DNA of 64,000 nt. Origin: Rutidosis leptorrhynchoides (lineage: Eukaryota; Streptophyta; Magnoliopsida; Asterales; Asteraceae). Below, piece after piece: positions 11,608 to 22,380 of this stretch. The notes under the pieces were generated by a model, which ran no database searches, had not been told where the DNA came from, and saw nothing but the letters and a program-made list of their open reading frames with translations. The DNA lies in contig NC_092333.1 in the NCBI RefSeq assembly GCF_046630445.1, positions 180,852,501 through 180,916,500 on the forward strand. Reading direction: 5' to 3'. A program made the position numbers and the translations under genes. The number at the start of each line of letters is the position of its first letter. Within the stretch, counting starts at the first letter, position 1.

Positions 11608-11625
11608 TGGCGCCGCTGCCGGGAA
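11608..11625 (+). other. Primer-binding site (tRNA-Asp type)
   Basis: TGGCGCCGCTGCCGGGAA lies nine bases after the 5' LTR. It closely resembles TGGCGCCGTTGCCGGGGA, the site common in Athila and Tat elements. Confidence 0.85.
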
Positions 11626-12913
11626 ATCTGCTTAAACGCCGGAAGTGAAACGCTATATATATAATTTTTTTTTTTTTAGTTTACTTTTATAAAAATACGC
11701 TTTTGTAAAAATACGTTTTAATTATTAAAAATACAAAAATATAAAAAGAAAAAAACTAAAATTATATATTTTTAATAGTTTGTTAAATATATATAAAATT
11801 ATAAAAGTTTCTTTATTTTTATTTTAGTTCTTAAAATATAAGTTTTTATTTATATAAATATTTTATAAAAATAGAAAATTAAATATAAAAAAAATATAAA
11901 AAGTTCTCGGCCTAGTACTGTAGCAGCCCAAAGTCTGGCCCGAAACCCTACTCCATGCGACCGCATGGATTTATAATGCAAAGACCATGCGATCGCATGG
12001 CCTGATCTGACACGCCAAGTTTGACTTCCTACTGCATTAATTACGGAGTATAAATTAATTATAATTAATTAAAAACCCTAATTAGGGTTAGTGTATTTAA
12101 TTATTTAGTTTTAGTTTTATTTATTTAATTTGTATTTTTAGTTTTAATTAGTTTTAATAAATTATAAAATTAATACTTTTATAAAATAAATAATATAAAA
12201 TAATATTTTTATAAAAATTGTACTTTTTACAACTTTAAGTTTATTTTTATATTTTGTATCTTTTTATTTGTTTTAGCGTAATATTTGTATTTTTCGCTCG
12301 TAATTAGTTTTAATATAGTATTTGCCATAGTTATTTTTATTTCTAGATTTTTAGCCTTTGCCGTAAAATCCCTTAAGTGCTTTTTCTTTAGACTAAGATT
12401 TATGTGCTTTAGAATTTTGCGACGCCGTTTTATAAATTTTAGTACCTTTTTAACTTATTACCGTTTTGGATTTAGAATTCCTTTTAAGCTTTAATATTTT
12501 TAGACGCAACTTTTAATTCTTAAGTTTTTAGACTTTTAAGTTTCGACGCGCTACGTTCTTTTTATTATTTTTCGACCATTTATTTTTTTCGAAGTTTTTC
12601 TGACGCGCACTTTTTCTTTCTTATTTTTCGCCGCTCTAGTTTTTAGGACATAGAATTTTCTATTTCTTCTCTAAAATTTCTTTAAATTTCAACAAAAAAT
12701 TATTTTAAGTGGTTAAATTGATAGACATCCAAAATTTTCTGGTTCGTAGTAATAGTTGGATTTGTTAGTGGCGAGTTGTGGGCTTCCGATTTAAAGGGTC
12801 CTGGCTACCTACTGCATCTATTGGCTATTCGAAACGTGGGAAAAATCAGAAAAGTCTATTATTTTGATAACTTATATAATTTTTATCTTTTATAACTAAT
12901 AGGATATTCAGTG
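11626..12913 (+). other. Leader (5' UTR) of the Athila-like element, with palindrome pair
   Basis: An AT-rich untranslated leader of about 1.3 kb before gag, with T-rich and A-rich runs and no convincing ORF. It holds the second palindrome pair, 11953-11968 (one base off: CCATGCGACCGCATGG) and 11985-12000 (perfect), again 32 bp apart. Long leaders are normal in this group and usually hold packaging or dimerisation signals. Confidence 0.65.
11953..12000. promoter_or_regulatory. Paired 16-bp palindrome in the leader
   Basis: Copies at 11953-11968 and 11985-12000 have the same 32-bp phase as the LTR pairs. Their place downstream of the primer-binding site is where retroelements tend to have RNA dimerisation signals, so a self-complementary sequence here is suggestive. 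The role is inferred. Confidence 0.65.
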
Positions 12914-14310
12914 AATGCACCGAGCAAAACGTTCACCACCTTTCATACGTTCACCACCTGTAACCAGATCAAGACATCTAGCCAATATTGTCGCCGTTGA
13001 TTTTTCTTTAGAATCGTCATCCAGTCGACCAATTACTCCAATTCAAATTTTCGATAATCCATTTTTTTAGCCCGACCTCACAATTGAGAATCCGGAGGAT
13101 ATTCAGGGACAATTCAGAGATCCTGAACCACTAATCTTTCCTCCGGAACCACCAATCATTCAAACAGAAATTGTCGAGGAACAACCCATTAAATCAGAAT
13201 CCTCTAGTGATTCAGATTCAACAAATTCAATCATGGAGAATCTGGAACCTCTAAGTATGGAAGACCGAATGAGAGCTAAACGCACTGGCCAAGGTCACGC
13301 AATTACTCAACCAGACATTAATGCGCCAGATTATGAAATCAAAGGACAAATCTTACACATGGTAACTAATCAATACCAATTTTGTGGTGCGCCGAAGGAA
13401 GATCCAAATGAATATCTTCGTACCTTTAATAGGATCTGTACTCTATTTAAAATAAGAGAAGTAGAGGATGAACAGATATATCTCATGTTATTTCCTTGGA
13501 CTTTAAAGGGAGAAGCCAAAGATTGGTTAGAATCGTTACCTGAAGGGGCGATTGATACATGGGATGTCTTAGTTGAAAAATTTCTTAAACAATTCTTTCC
13601 GGCATCTAAAGCCGTAAGACTTCAAGGAGAAATTGTTACGTTCACACAAAAGCCAAATGAAACTCTATATGAGGCATGAACAAGATTTGGAAAGTTATTA
13701 AGAGGATGTCCGCAACATGGTTTAGATACTTGTCAAATAGTACAAATATTCTACCAAGGATGCGACATCACTATAAGAAAAGACATTGATATAGCAGCTG
13801 GTGGTTCCATTATGAAGAAAACCGCAACTGACGCTTACAAAATTATTGATAACACTGCTTCCCACTCACATGAGTGGCATCAAGAAAAAGATATCTTTAG
13901 ATCATCTAAAGCAGCTAGAGCCGATTCTAGCCATGACTTTGATTCCATTTCTACAAAGATAGATGCTGTAGAAAGACGAATGGAAAAGATGACTAAAGAT
14001 ATTCACTCAATACGAATTAGTTGTGAGCAGTGTGGAGGACCACATTTGACAAAAGATTGTCTTAGTATTGAACAAACAATGGAACAAAGAGAAAATGTTT
14101 CATATCTAAACCAAAGGCCTGGAAATAATTATCAGAATAATTATCAACTGCCAAGACCGATCTACAATCAAAATCAGAATTATAACTGAAATGTTCCATA
14201 CAATAACCAACAAGGTCCTAGCAATCAACAAGTACCTAATAATACTTACAATCAGCAAAGACATATTTTTCAAAACAAACCACCACAAACCGATGATAAA
14301 AAGCCAAATT
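12914..14310 (+). CDS. Athila-like gag
   Basis: Coding begins near 12914 with a basic start (MHRAKRSPP). The retrotransposon gag domain is clear at about 13230-13680, with the GEAKDWLESLPEG phrase typical of gypsy gag. A zinc-knuckle motif, CEQCGGPHLTKDC, lies at about 14023-14061, followed by an Asn/Gln-rich tail. It forms the particle. The reading is degraded in places; the extent is that of recognisable gag. Confidence 0.8.
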
Positions 14311-14318
14311 TAGAAGAT

Positions 14319-15542
14319 ATGATGTCAAAGCTAGTTGAATCTCAAACTCAATTTTTCACATCTCAGAAACAAACGAATGAACAAAATGCTCAAGCATTTA
14401 GAAATCAACAAGCTTCTATTCAAAATTTGGAACAAGAAGTAATCAATCTAGCAAGGTTGATAGGTGAAAGAAAACCGGGAAGTCTACCTAGTGATACAAA
14501 TGCTAACCCCCAGAATGAAATAGCTAAAGCCATTACCACAAGAAGTGGTATTACACTTAAACCACCTGAAATACCTGTAATTTCTGATGACGCTATTCCT
14601 ATTCCACAAGAACCACAACCTGAGCAAGATAAGGAAACAGAACCGATAGTTGAAAAGGTTAATGAAGATAACACAGTTAAGGCTAAACCTTATGTTAAAC
14701 CATACCAACCACCACTTCCTTACCCGAGTAAAATGAGAAAAGAGAGACTTGAAGCCGAACAATCCAAATTCTTGGATATGTTTAAACAAATAAATGTCAA
14801 TCTTCCTTTCATTGATGTGATTTCAGGAATGCCTAGATATGCTAAATTCTTGAAAGATCTAATCACAAATAGAAAGAAAATGGAAGAACTTTCGGCTGTT
14901 ACCATGAATGCAAATTGTTCTGCAGTGCTGTTGGATAAGATACCAGAAAAATTATCAGATCCAGGAAGTTTCACAATTCCATGTTTTCTGGGTAGTCTTA
15001 GTTCAATAGAAGCATTGGCAGACTTAGGTGCTAGTATAAATTTAATGCCGTATTCACTATACGCTAAACTAGACCTTGGAGAATTGAAACCAACACGAAT
15101 AAACATACAACTAGCCGATCGATCAGTAAAATATCCTAGAGGGATAATGGAAAACATGCTAGTTAAAGTTGGTACTTTAGTATTCCCAGTAGATTTTGTT
15201 ATTCTGGACATGGAAGAAGATTCTAGAGTTCCTCTCATATTAGGAAGACCATTCTTAAACACGGCTAAAGCAATAATAGACGTGTTCGGTAAGAAACTGA
15301 CCCTAAGTATAGAGGACGAGAGTGTTACCTTTTCTGTTGATAGAGCCATGCAACAACCGCAATCTGCAGATGATACATGTTATTATATTCAAACTATAGA
15401 TTCACATGCAGAATTGTTAGAAGAATTTCCAGAATTACAAGGAACAGGAGAATGTTCTTTAGGAGAAGGAACTGAACCAATTGATGAAACTGAAATGTTA
15501 GCTAAACTTATGGCTAATGGATATGAACCAATAACAGAATAA
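14319..15542 (+). CDS. Athila-like gag-pol linker and aspartic protease
   Basis: A 407-residue open stretch. The first half is Gln/Glu/Pro-rich linker. The second half holds a retroviral-type protease with the active-site phrase ALADLGASINLMP (about residues 231-243) and the LILGRPFL phrase (about 304-311). The DLGAS form replaces the usual D-T/S-G and is common in Athila-type elements. It cuts the polyprotein. Confidence 0.85.
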   Translation: MMSKLVESQTQFFTSQKQTNEQNAQAFRNQQASIQNLEQEVINLARLIGERKPGSLPSDTNANPQNEIAKAITTRSGITLKPPEIPVISDDAIPIPQEPQPEQDKETEPIVEKVNEDNTVKAKPYVKPYQPPLPYPSKMRKERLEAEQSKFLDMFKQINVNLPFIDVISGMPRYAKFLKDLITNRKKMEELSAVTMNANCSAVLLDKIPEKLSDPGSFTIPCFLGSLSSIEALADLGASINLMPYSLYAKLDLGELKPTRINIQLADRSVKYPRGIMENMLVKVGTLVFPVDFVILDMEEDSRVPLILGRPFLNTAKAIIDVFGKKLTLSIEDESVTFSVDRAMQQPQSADDTCYYIQTIDSHAELLEEFPELQGTGECSLGEGTEPIDETEMLAKLMANGYEPITE

Positions 15543-15548
15543 ATTCAA

Positions 15549-17125
15549 ATGCTAAAAGAAGAAGACAGATATCGATATAAATCATTGATAGAAGAACCAC
15601 CGACATTAGAGTTAAAGCCACTTCCAAATCATTTGAAATATGATTATTTACATGGTGAATCTGAATTACCTGTAATAATATCATCTTCTCTTACTGAAAA
15701 TAAAAAATCTCAACTCATTTCTGTGCTAAAAGCTCATAAACCAGCTATTGCATGGAAGATTCATGACATTAAAGGCATAAGTCCTTCTTATTGCACACAT
15801 AAAATCCTTATGGAAGAAAGTCATAAAACGCATGTGCAACGCCAACGAAGACTAAATCCTAATATGCAAGATGTTGTTAAGAAAGAAATTATTAAACTGC
15901 TTGATGCAGGTTTAATTTATCCAATCTCTGATAGTCCATGGGTAAGCCTAGTTCAATGCGTACCTAAGAAGGGTGGCATAACTGTCATCACAAATGAAAA
16001 AAATGAGCTTATTCCTACTAGGACTGTAACAGGATGGCGTGTTTGTATTGGTTATAGAAAATTAAATGACGCCACCAGAAAAGATCACTTTCCCTTACCT
16101 TTCATTGATCAAATGTTGGAAATATTAGCCGAAAATAGTTACTATTGTTTTCTTGATGGTTTTTCCGGATATTTTCAAATTCCAGTAGCACCCGAGGACC
16201 AAGAGAAAACCACGTTTAAGTGCCCTTATGGTACTTTTGCTTATAAACACATGCCATTTGGACTTTGCAACACCCCTGCAACCTTTCAAAGGTGCATGAT
16301 GGCGATTTTTCACGACATGATAGAAGAATGCATGGAAGTTTTCATGGATGACTTTTCAGTCTTCGGTGATACATTTGAATCATGTCTAGTTAATCTTGAA
16401 CGAATGCTTATTAGATGCGAACAATCAAATCTTGTTCTTAATTGGGAGAAATGCCATTTCATGGTTAAAGAAGGTATCGTTCTTGGTCATAAAATTTCCA
16501 AGGAAGGAATTGAAGTGGATAGAGCTAAAGTAGATGTAATTGCTAAACTTTCACATCCCACTAATGTTAGAGGAGTTAGGAGTTTTCTAGGGCATGCCAG
16601 TTTTTACCGACGTTTTATAAAAGATTTTTCTATAATTGCCACTCCTATGAATAAACTCCTAGAAAAGGATGCTCCATTCATCTTTTCAGATGAATGCATC
16701 AAATCTTTTAATATTCTTAAAGAAAAACTCACTAATGCGTCGATCATGATAACTCCAAATTGGAATCTACCATTTGAACTAATGTGCGATGCAAGTGATT
16801 TTGCAATGGGAGCCATTTTTGGACAAAGGATTGAAAAACAATTTCAACCTATTTATTATGCTAGTAAGACGTTACAAGGAGCACAAAAAATTACACAACT
16901 ACTGAAAAAGAACTCCTTGCTATTGTCTTTGCTTTTGACAAATTTCGTTCATATCTCGTTCTAGCTAAAAGGGTGGTCTATACTGACCATTCTGCTCTTA
17001 GATACCTATTTTCGAAACAAGATGCCAAACCACGATTAATCCGCTGGATCTTACTCTTACAAGAGTTCGATATTGAAATCCGAGATAAAAAGGGAACAGA
17101 AAATCTCGCCGCTGATCATCTTTCT
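15549..17125 (+). CDS. Athila-like reverse transcriptase and RNase H
   Basis: RT motifs are clear: [24 protein letters not shown] and FMDDFSVFG, the last with the catalytic Asp pair, at about 16340-16366. They are followed by the connection region ([16 protein letters not shown]) and RNase H phrases ([11 protein letters not shown]; then [15 protein letters not shown] at about 16976 and AADHLSRL at about 17111). FMDDFSVFG is typical of the Athila branch of gypsy. It makes element DNA from RNA. Confidence 0.9.
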
Positions 17126-18514
17126 CGTCTTGAAAATCCTGAATTAGAAGTTCTAAATGAATCGGCTATACAAGACAACTTTCCTGATGAATATCTATTG
17201 AAGATAGATTATAGTGAAATTCCATGGTTTGCACACTATGCAAACTACTTAGTATGTGGATTCCTTGAAAAAGAATTATCGTACCAAAAACGAAAGAAAT
17301 TCTTTAGTGATATAAAACACTATTTCTGGGAAGATCCACATTTGTTTAAAAGCTGTCCCGATGGAATAATACGCCGATGTGTATTCGGGGATGAAGCTAG
17401 TCAAATCTTAAACCATTGTTACACAGGACCAACAGGAGGGCATTATGGGCCTCAGCTCACAGCAAGAAAAGTTTACGATGCTGGATTCTATTGGCCAACA
17501 ATTTTCAAAGACGCACACCTTCTTTGCAAATCCCGTGATGCTTGTCAATGGGCCGGAAAAATAAGTCAACGTGATGAAATGCCACTAAATGTCATTCAAG
17601 TATGTGAAGTTTTTGACATTTGGGGTATTGACTTAATGGGTCCATTTCCAAAATCTCATAATAATCTCTACATTCTCATTGCCATTGATTATGTATCTAA
17701 ATGGGCGGAAGCACAAGCTCTCCCGACTAACGATGCACGAGTTGTAGGCAACTTTTTAAAACGTCTTTTTGTAAGGTTTGGAACACCGAAAGCTTTAATA
17801 AGTGATCGGGGTACTCATTTTTGTAACAATCAACTTGAGAAAGTTCTCAAAAGATATGGAGTAACTCATAAAATCTCAACCGCTTATCATCCACGAACAA
17901 GTGGACAAGTTGAAAATACCAACCGAGCTTTAAAACGTATTCTAGAGAAAACCGTAGGATCAAATCTGAAGGAATGGTCCATGCAATTGGAGGATGCACT
18001 CTGGGCTTTTAGAACAGCCTACAAAACTTTAATTGGAACCACACCTTTTAGACTCATTTATGGAAAAGCATGTCATCTTCCAGTAGAAATTGAACACAAA
18101 GCATTTTGGGCTTTGAAGACATGTAATCTTGATTTACATGAAGCCGGACGTCTACGGTTAAGCCAACTAAACGAATTAGAAGAATTAAGACATGAAGCAT
18201 ATGAAAATTCGTTAATCTATAAGGAAAGAACGAAGAAATGGCATGATAAAAGAATCAGAAATTCAAAAGAATTTAAGGAAGGAGACAGAGTTCTTCTTTT
18301 CAATTCACGATTCAAGCTATTTCCTGGAAAATTGAAATCAAGATGGTCTGGACCATTCATAGTCAAAAGAGTTTTCCCATATGGAACAGTAGAATTAATA
18401 AATTCAAATGGGATTGAATTTAAGGTTAATGGTCACAGAGTTAAACATTACATAGTTAATCCAATGGAAGTTGAAGATGAAGTTAATCACAATTTCGACA
18501 CCACAGCTAACTAA
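17126..18514 (+). CDS. Athila-like integrase
   Basis: The frame starts upstream at 16973 with the end of RNase H and runs to 18514. The integrase has a zinc-binding start (the [12 protein letters not shown] region, then CKSRDACQ), the catalytic core with [10 protein letters not shown] (first Asp), LISDRGTHF (second Asp) and [10 protein letters not shown] (Glu), and a C-terminal [17 protein letters not shown] region. This is the D,D(35)E pattern. No chromodomain is seen, as expected outside the chromoviruses. Confidence 0.92.
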   Translation, partial: RLENPELEVLNESAIQDNFPDEYLLKIDYSEIPWFAHYANYLVCGFLEKELSYQKRKKFFSDIKHYFWEDPHLFKSCPDGIIRRCVFGDEASQILNHCYTGPTGGHYGPQLTARKVYDAGFYWPTIFKDAHLLCKSRDACQWAGKISQRDEMPLNVIQVCEVFDIWGIDLMGPFPKSHNNLYILIAIDYVSKWAEAQALPTNDARVVGNFLKRLFVRFGTPKALISDRGTHFCNNQLEKVLKRYGVTHKISTAYHPRTSGQVENTNRALKRILEKTVGSNLKEWSMQLEDALWAFRTAYKTLIGTTPFRLIYGKACHLPVEIEHKAFWALKTCNLDLHEAGRLRLSQLNELEELRHEAYENSLIYKERTKKWHDKRIRNSKEFKEGDRVLLFNSRFKLFPGKLKSRWSGPFIVKRVFPYGTVELINSNGIEFKVNGHRVKHYIVNPMEVEDEVNHNFDTTAN

Positions 18515-18685
18515 GTGTGGGAAGGTTCGAATCTTTTTAGGGTAATAGTTATTTCTGTTAGAGTTAGATATTCTGTTTTCGTGTAGTTCTCGAGAATGAA
18601 ATCTGAATGGTCTTTCCCTAGCAGACCCTAAAGAACTAGTCTTCTTCCCCCATTCTGAATTTTTATATTTTTTAGGTTTTACAAG

Positions 18686-19030
18686 ATGAAGAATTCCTTT
18701 GATCTGAACCATAGTCTAATGCTACACGCTATGATTACTAAACGTAATAATGACACACTTCCGAGTGAACTGGTATCATTCATAAGAGAAAAAATGGACG
18801 GAGTAAGAAAAGAACTCAGGAAAGATCATCATAAGATACATTTTGGTAAAGGAAAATCAAAATCCGCAACTAAAAGAAGAGCACGACACCTTAAAAGATG
18901 TTATAAATGCTGAAAATGGTCACATGAAGGTAAATGTTCAAATAATCAAACATATTCAAATACTGAATTTGTTACTCTATGCAGAGAAGGACCGTTTATA
19001 TGTTTAGAAGAAAAGATATTGAAGATTTGA
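18686..19030 (+). CDS. Small basic ORF after integrase with CCHC-like cluster
   Basis: A 75-residue open stretch (18686-18913) is Lys/Arg-rich (KGKSKSATKRRARHLKRCYKC), and coding-like sequence continues to about 19030 with a KWSHEGKCS phrase. The Cys/His spacing resembles a zinc knuckle, unusual after integrase. It is preceded by an AAGTGTGGGAAG phrase at 18513. No family is recognised. It may be a nucleic-acid-binding accessory protein of the element. Confidence 0.45.
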
Positions 19031-21213
19031 GGTTATACTTACGTAGCTATGGAGAACCAAATCACACGACTCTCATATGAGTCGGCTAAAGCAGGTCTCT
19101 GAGAATTCTTTCTCACAGGTAAGTATGTACAGTTTTTAATTTTTTTTATTGCTTTTAACCTTTTGATAATAAACGCTGAATCGTTCGCTATAAAGTATTA
19201 AATTGGTATTCAATAAAATTAGGTATGCGTAACCGAAATTATTGATATCATACAAAAATTTATTACATCACTGTGAAATTTACCGTTTATTCTTAAGGTA
19301 TAAATATCTTTAATCAATCAACCCAAAATATTTCAGAAATTCGTCAGGAGTAAAACTAGGTAATATAGCCAAAATTACTTTACCGAAAAGAGGGGCGTAT
19401 ATTTTTGATAATATTTGATTGATTAAAGTGGGATAAAAGACCAAAAAGATTTTTAATTTTATTTTTACTTTGTTTTTAAAATTAATATTAAATTATTATT
19501 GTAAACTTTTTAAAATCAATATATTTAAGTTTGTAAATAATTGAAAAATTAATATTTTTTAAATAAGTTTGTATGTATAAAAACAAAAATATAATATAAA
19601 TTTGGTGTGAATTTTTAAAATATTAATAATGTGAATTTTTAATTTTATGCATTTTAAATTTATGTTTGGTGTGAATTTAAAAACAAATATTTACTTTATT
19701 TCACTAAGTTAAAAATTTGATTTTTAAAATTCGTCGTGAGTTGAAAACTAGGTAGTTTAACCGAAATTACTCTACCCAAGGGAGGGTCGAGAACTTTTAT
19801 TATCATTATTTTTAATCTTATTGAATTAAAGTATGCCAAAAATATTTAAAAAAACCCAAAAATCTTTGCTTTTAAAACCGCGCTTAAAAATAACAAGTTT
19901 TAAAAATATGTTGAGGGACGGACTAGGACAATGATCCGAAACGCCCTCACTCCTAAAAAAGAGACAAAATTTTTAAAAAAAATTATTAATCTATATTTTA
20001 AAAGTATAAGGTTTTTATATAAAAAAAAAATAATTCAGACCCCCATGCGATCGCATGGGGTTTGGCCAGTAAAACCATGCGATCGCATGGTGTCAAAAAT
20101 ACTGGTCAGGTTACAAGTTCATCGAGCTGCTGCTTCTATCTCACTTCACACACACAAACACATAGGAACACATACATAAACCCTCTCAAATTTCATCAAT
20201 TTTTCACCAAAATTCACCAAATTTCTCGCTATAATCCGCTCTAATCATGAATTTGATAAGAAGTTTATTAAGAAGGGTAACAATTTCACCCTTAAACCTC
20301 TTTAAATTTGATTTTTAGTGTTCTTGAGCTATATTTTTCCTAATTTAATTTTATTAATTTCTAGTGTAATTAGAGTTAAATTGTTAGTATATTATGCATG
20401 TATAACCTAGATTGATGCTATTTAACATGATTTGAAGCCAAAAACTTCAAAATTTTTAGGAATCTAGGGTTTGTGTTCTTGAGCAATTTGGGGTTTTTTG
20501 ATATAAACAGGTTATGGCCGATTTTTGTCATGAATTATTGCTAAATTAAGTAGTATAACATGTTTAGGTAGCTAAATGATCCAAACTTTGATCCTAAACA
20601 TGATTTTTGAGAATTAAAGTGGACTTTTTAGGTATAAAATTCATGAACTTGATTAAATTGATGTAAATGCCATTTGAAACTTGTTTAATTGCTAGTAATG
20701 GTTGTTTTAACATGTTATTTGAGTTGAATGCTTATGAACTTTGTAAACATTTTCATAAATGCTTATTTGAAAAAGTGTAGAATTGTTAAAATTGTGAAAA
20801 TGCGTATAAGTTTAATTTTGATTAAACATGTTATTGTAATTGTGTTAATTTGTTATTTTGCTAACACTAATGCATATTTGGATGCACAAATTTTTTGTTT
20901 AATGTGTTTTGCAGAGATTTACTAATACTGATGGTGCATCATCATCATCTAGACAACCTGCTCAGAACCTGAACCAGAAATGCAATATGAACCTGAACAG
21001 GAACAACAACAACAACCTGATCAACACGTTCCATATTATGATCCGCAACTAGAATATATTGATGCCTACGTAGTATTTCCGATGCATCCGATAGTACAAC
21101 ACCCAACGATTCATGAAGAACAGTTGCATCCTAATCTGAGGTTTGATCGAAGTTGAAGAGATTACCCAACATATAAAAGTAACAAATTCAAACTGGTAAC
21201 GAAAAATGTAGAA
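19031..21213 (+). other. Post-pol spacer with candidate promoter, splice sites and palindrome pair
   Basis: About 2.2 kb without a convincing ORF. It holds a strong splice-donor-like CAGGTAAGTATG at 19116-19127, three ACTAGGT/CCGAAATTA-type repeats (about 19216, 19352, 19744), a TATATAAA-like run at about 20016, a palindrome pair at 20043-20090, and an acceptor-like TTTTGCAG near 20911. An env-like ORF follows. Some Athila-group elements are known to make a spliced downstream transcript, so this may be a control region for that ORF. Confidence 0.5.
20041..20090. promoter_or_regulatory. Paired 16-bp palindrome upstream of the env-like ORF
   Basis: Copies at 20043-20058 and 20075-20090 are both perfect, with the 32-bp spacing. 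The first extends to a 20-bp palindrome (20041-20060). A TATATAAA-like stretch precedes it by about 20 bp, and a pyrimidine- and CACA-rich stretch follows, like a plant 5' UTR. Confidence 0.7.
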
Positions 21214-22380
21214 GTGCCAAGGGTAATCGATTGGGAGCCTTTGGAAAGGGTCCAACTTGCTAACTCAGTTAGACAGCATTTGATCCAAAGGTATGGCAGC
21301 TCTTCTTTTCCCTATTGGGAACGTTTATTCACCATTCGTAGACCTGTATATAAGGAATGGTGTGTTGAGCTTATGAGTACTATAGCGTTAAATGCGGATG
21401 TAGTTAGGTTAGATGATAGAAGTTTTCTTAGATTTATACTTGACCGTAGGATGTACAGGATGTCCACGCTGGACATGGCCAGGGCTTTACAGATATATAC
21501 GCCCGCTGAATTACTACTACCCGATTGTATGAATTTGATTTATCATGGTGAAAGGGTAGATAGGAATTTTGATGCTAACGCCGTCTGGAGGCGTATGTCA
21601 GATTTTAATGTTTTTGGGCGGGCAGGAACACATACCTACTTACATATTCACAGAGCTGAGCTTCGTATAATTCATAAATTTCTGGCTAACTCAATTACAC
21701 AGAGAGGTCACAACAAGGAGAAAATGACCTTACATGATTTATTCTACCTTAAGTGTATTCGAGACCCAAGAGGCTTTGTTAATATCCCCTACTGTGTTGG
21801 TTTTTATTTGTCTAAGATAGTGGAAGGAATACAGGAAGGGGGAATAATAGGAGGAGGTATTTTTGTTACTCTCATTGGAGAGTATTTGGGTGTAGATAGG
21901 GATCAAGGGGGTCCACTTATGGTATGTAGGGAACATGATGATACTTTAGGATTGAAGGTCTATCAGGGTGCTAAGGTATTGAAGAGCAGACGCAATCAGG
22001 CAGTACCCTATGTTGGTCGTCATCCACAGGTAGAGAGAGGTTCAGATGAGGAAATGGAGGAAGCAGATGACATTAGGGATGTCATTAGGGAGGCTATGAC
22101 TGACGTCTACCAGCGTATAGATGAGGTAGAAATGACAAACCAGGATAGACATAATCGATACGAGCAGTGGCAAGCCCAGAATGAGTACGAGCATTCTAGG
22201 CAACGACAGCATGATAGATGGGACTATCATCAGCGTCAGATCATAAGTCGTCTATCACCTCAGGATCACTACGTACCTACCCGACCCGCTTACTATCCTC
22301 CACACCAGCCCGAGATGAGACCACCATATACTCTCTACAACACTAACCAGGCCTACCAGTACACTTATCACCAACCATGA
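21214..22380 (+). CDS. Env-position ORF of the Athila-like element (388 residues)
   Basis: An open stretch after pol, in the place of the env-like gene of Athila elements. The first 230 residues look globular (YWERLFTIRRPVYKEWCVELM, then IYTPAELLLPDCMNLIYHGE), reminiscent of the plant ATHILA ORF family, though that needs a profile search. A Gly/Ile-rich stretch lies at about residues 205-225. The tail from about 285 is Glu/Gln/Arg-rich and likely coiled, ending in a Tyr/Pro-rich segment. There is no clear signal peptide at this start, though coding-like Gln/Glu-rich sequence lies upstream from about 20935. Function is unknown. Confidence 0.65.
   Translation: MPRVIDWEPLERVQLANSVRQHLIQRYGSSSFPYWERLFTIRRPVYKEWCVELMSTIALNADVVRLDDRSFLRFILDRRMYRMSTLDMARALQIYTPAELLLPDCMNLIYHGERVDRNFDANAVWRRMSDFNVFGRAGTHTYLHIHRAELRIIHKFLANSITQRGHNKEKMTLHDLFYLKCIRDPRGFVNIPYCVGFYLSKIVEGIQEGGIIGGGIFVTLIGEYLGVDRDQGGPLMVCREHDDTLGLKVYQGAKVLKSRRNQAVPYVGRHPQVERGSDEEMEEADDIRDVIREAMTDVYQRIDEVEMTNQDRHNRYEQWQAQNEYEHSRQRQHDRWDYHQRQIISRLSPQDHYVPTRPAYYPPHQPEMRPPYTLYNTNQAYQYTYHQP

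Noticed and set aside
14720-15349. A 209-residue minus-strand protein opposite the protease
   Set aside because: It is fully antisense to a clear protease region and has no motif of its own.
20041-20060. The palindromes as ordinary restriction-type chance repeats
   Set aside because: Four pairs at an identical 32-bp spacing make chance an unlikely reading, so this dismissal was itself dropped and the pairs are reported.
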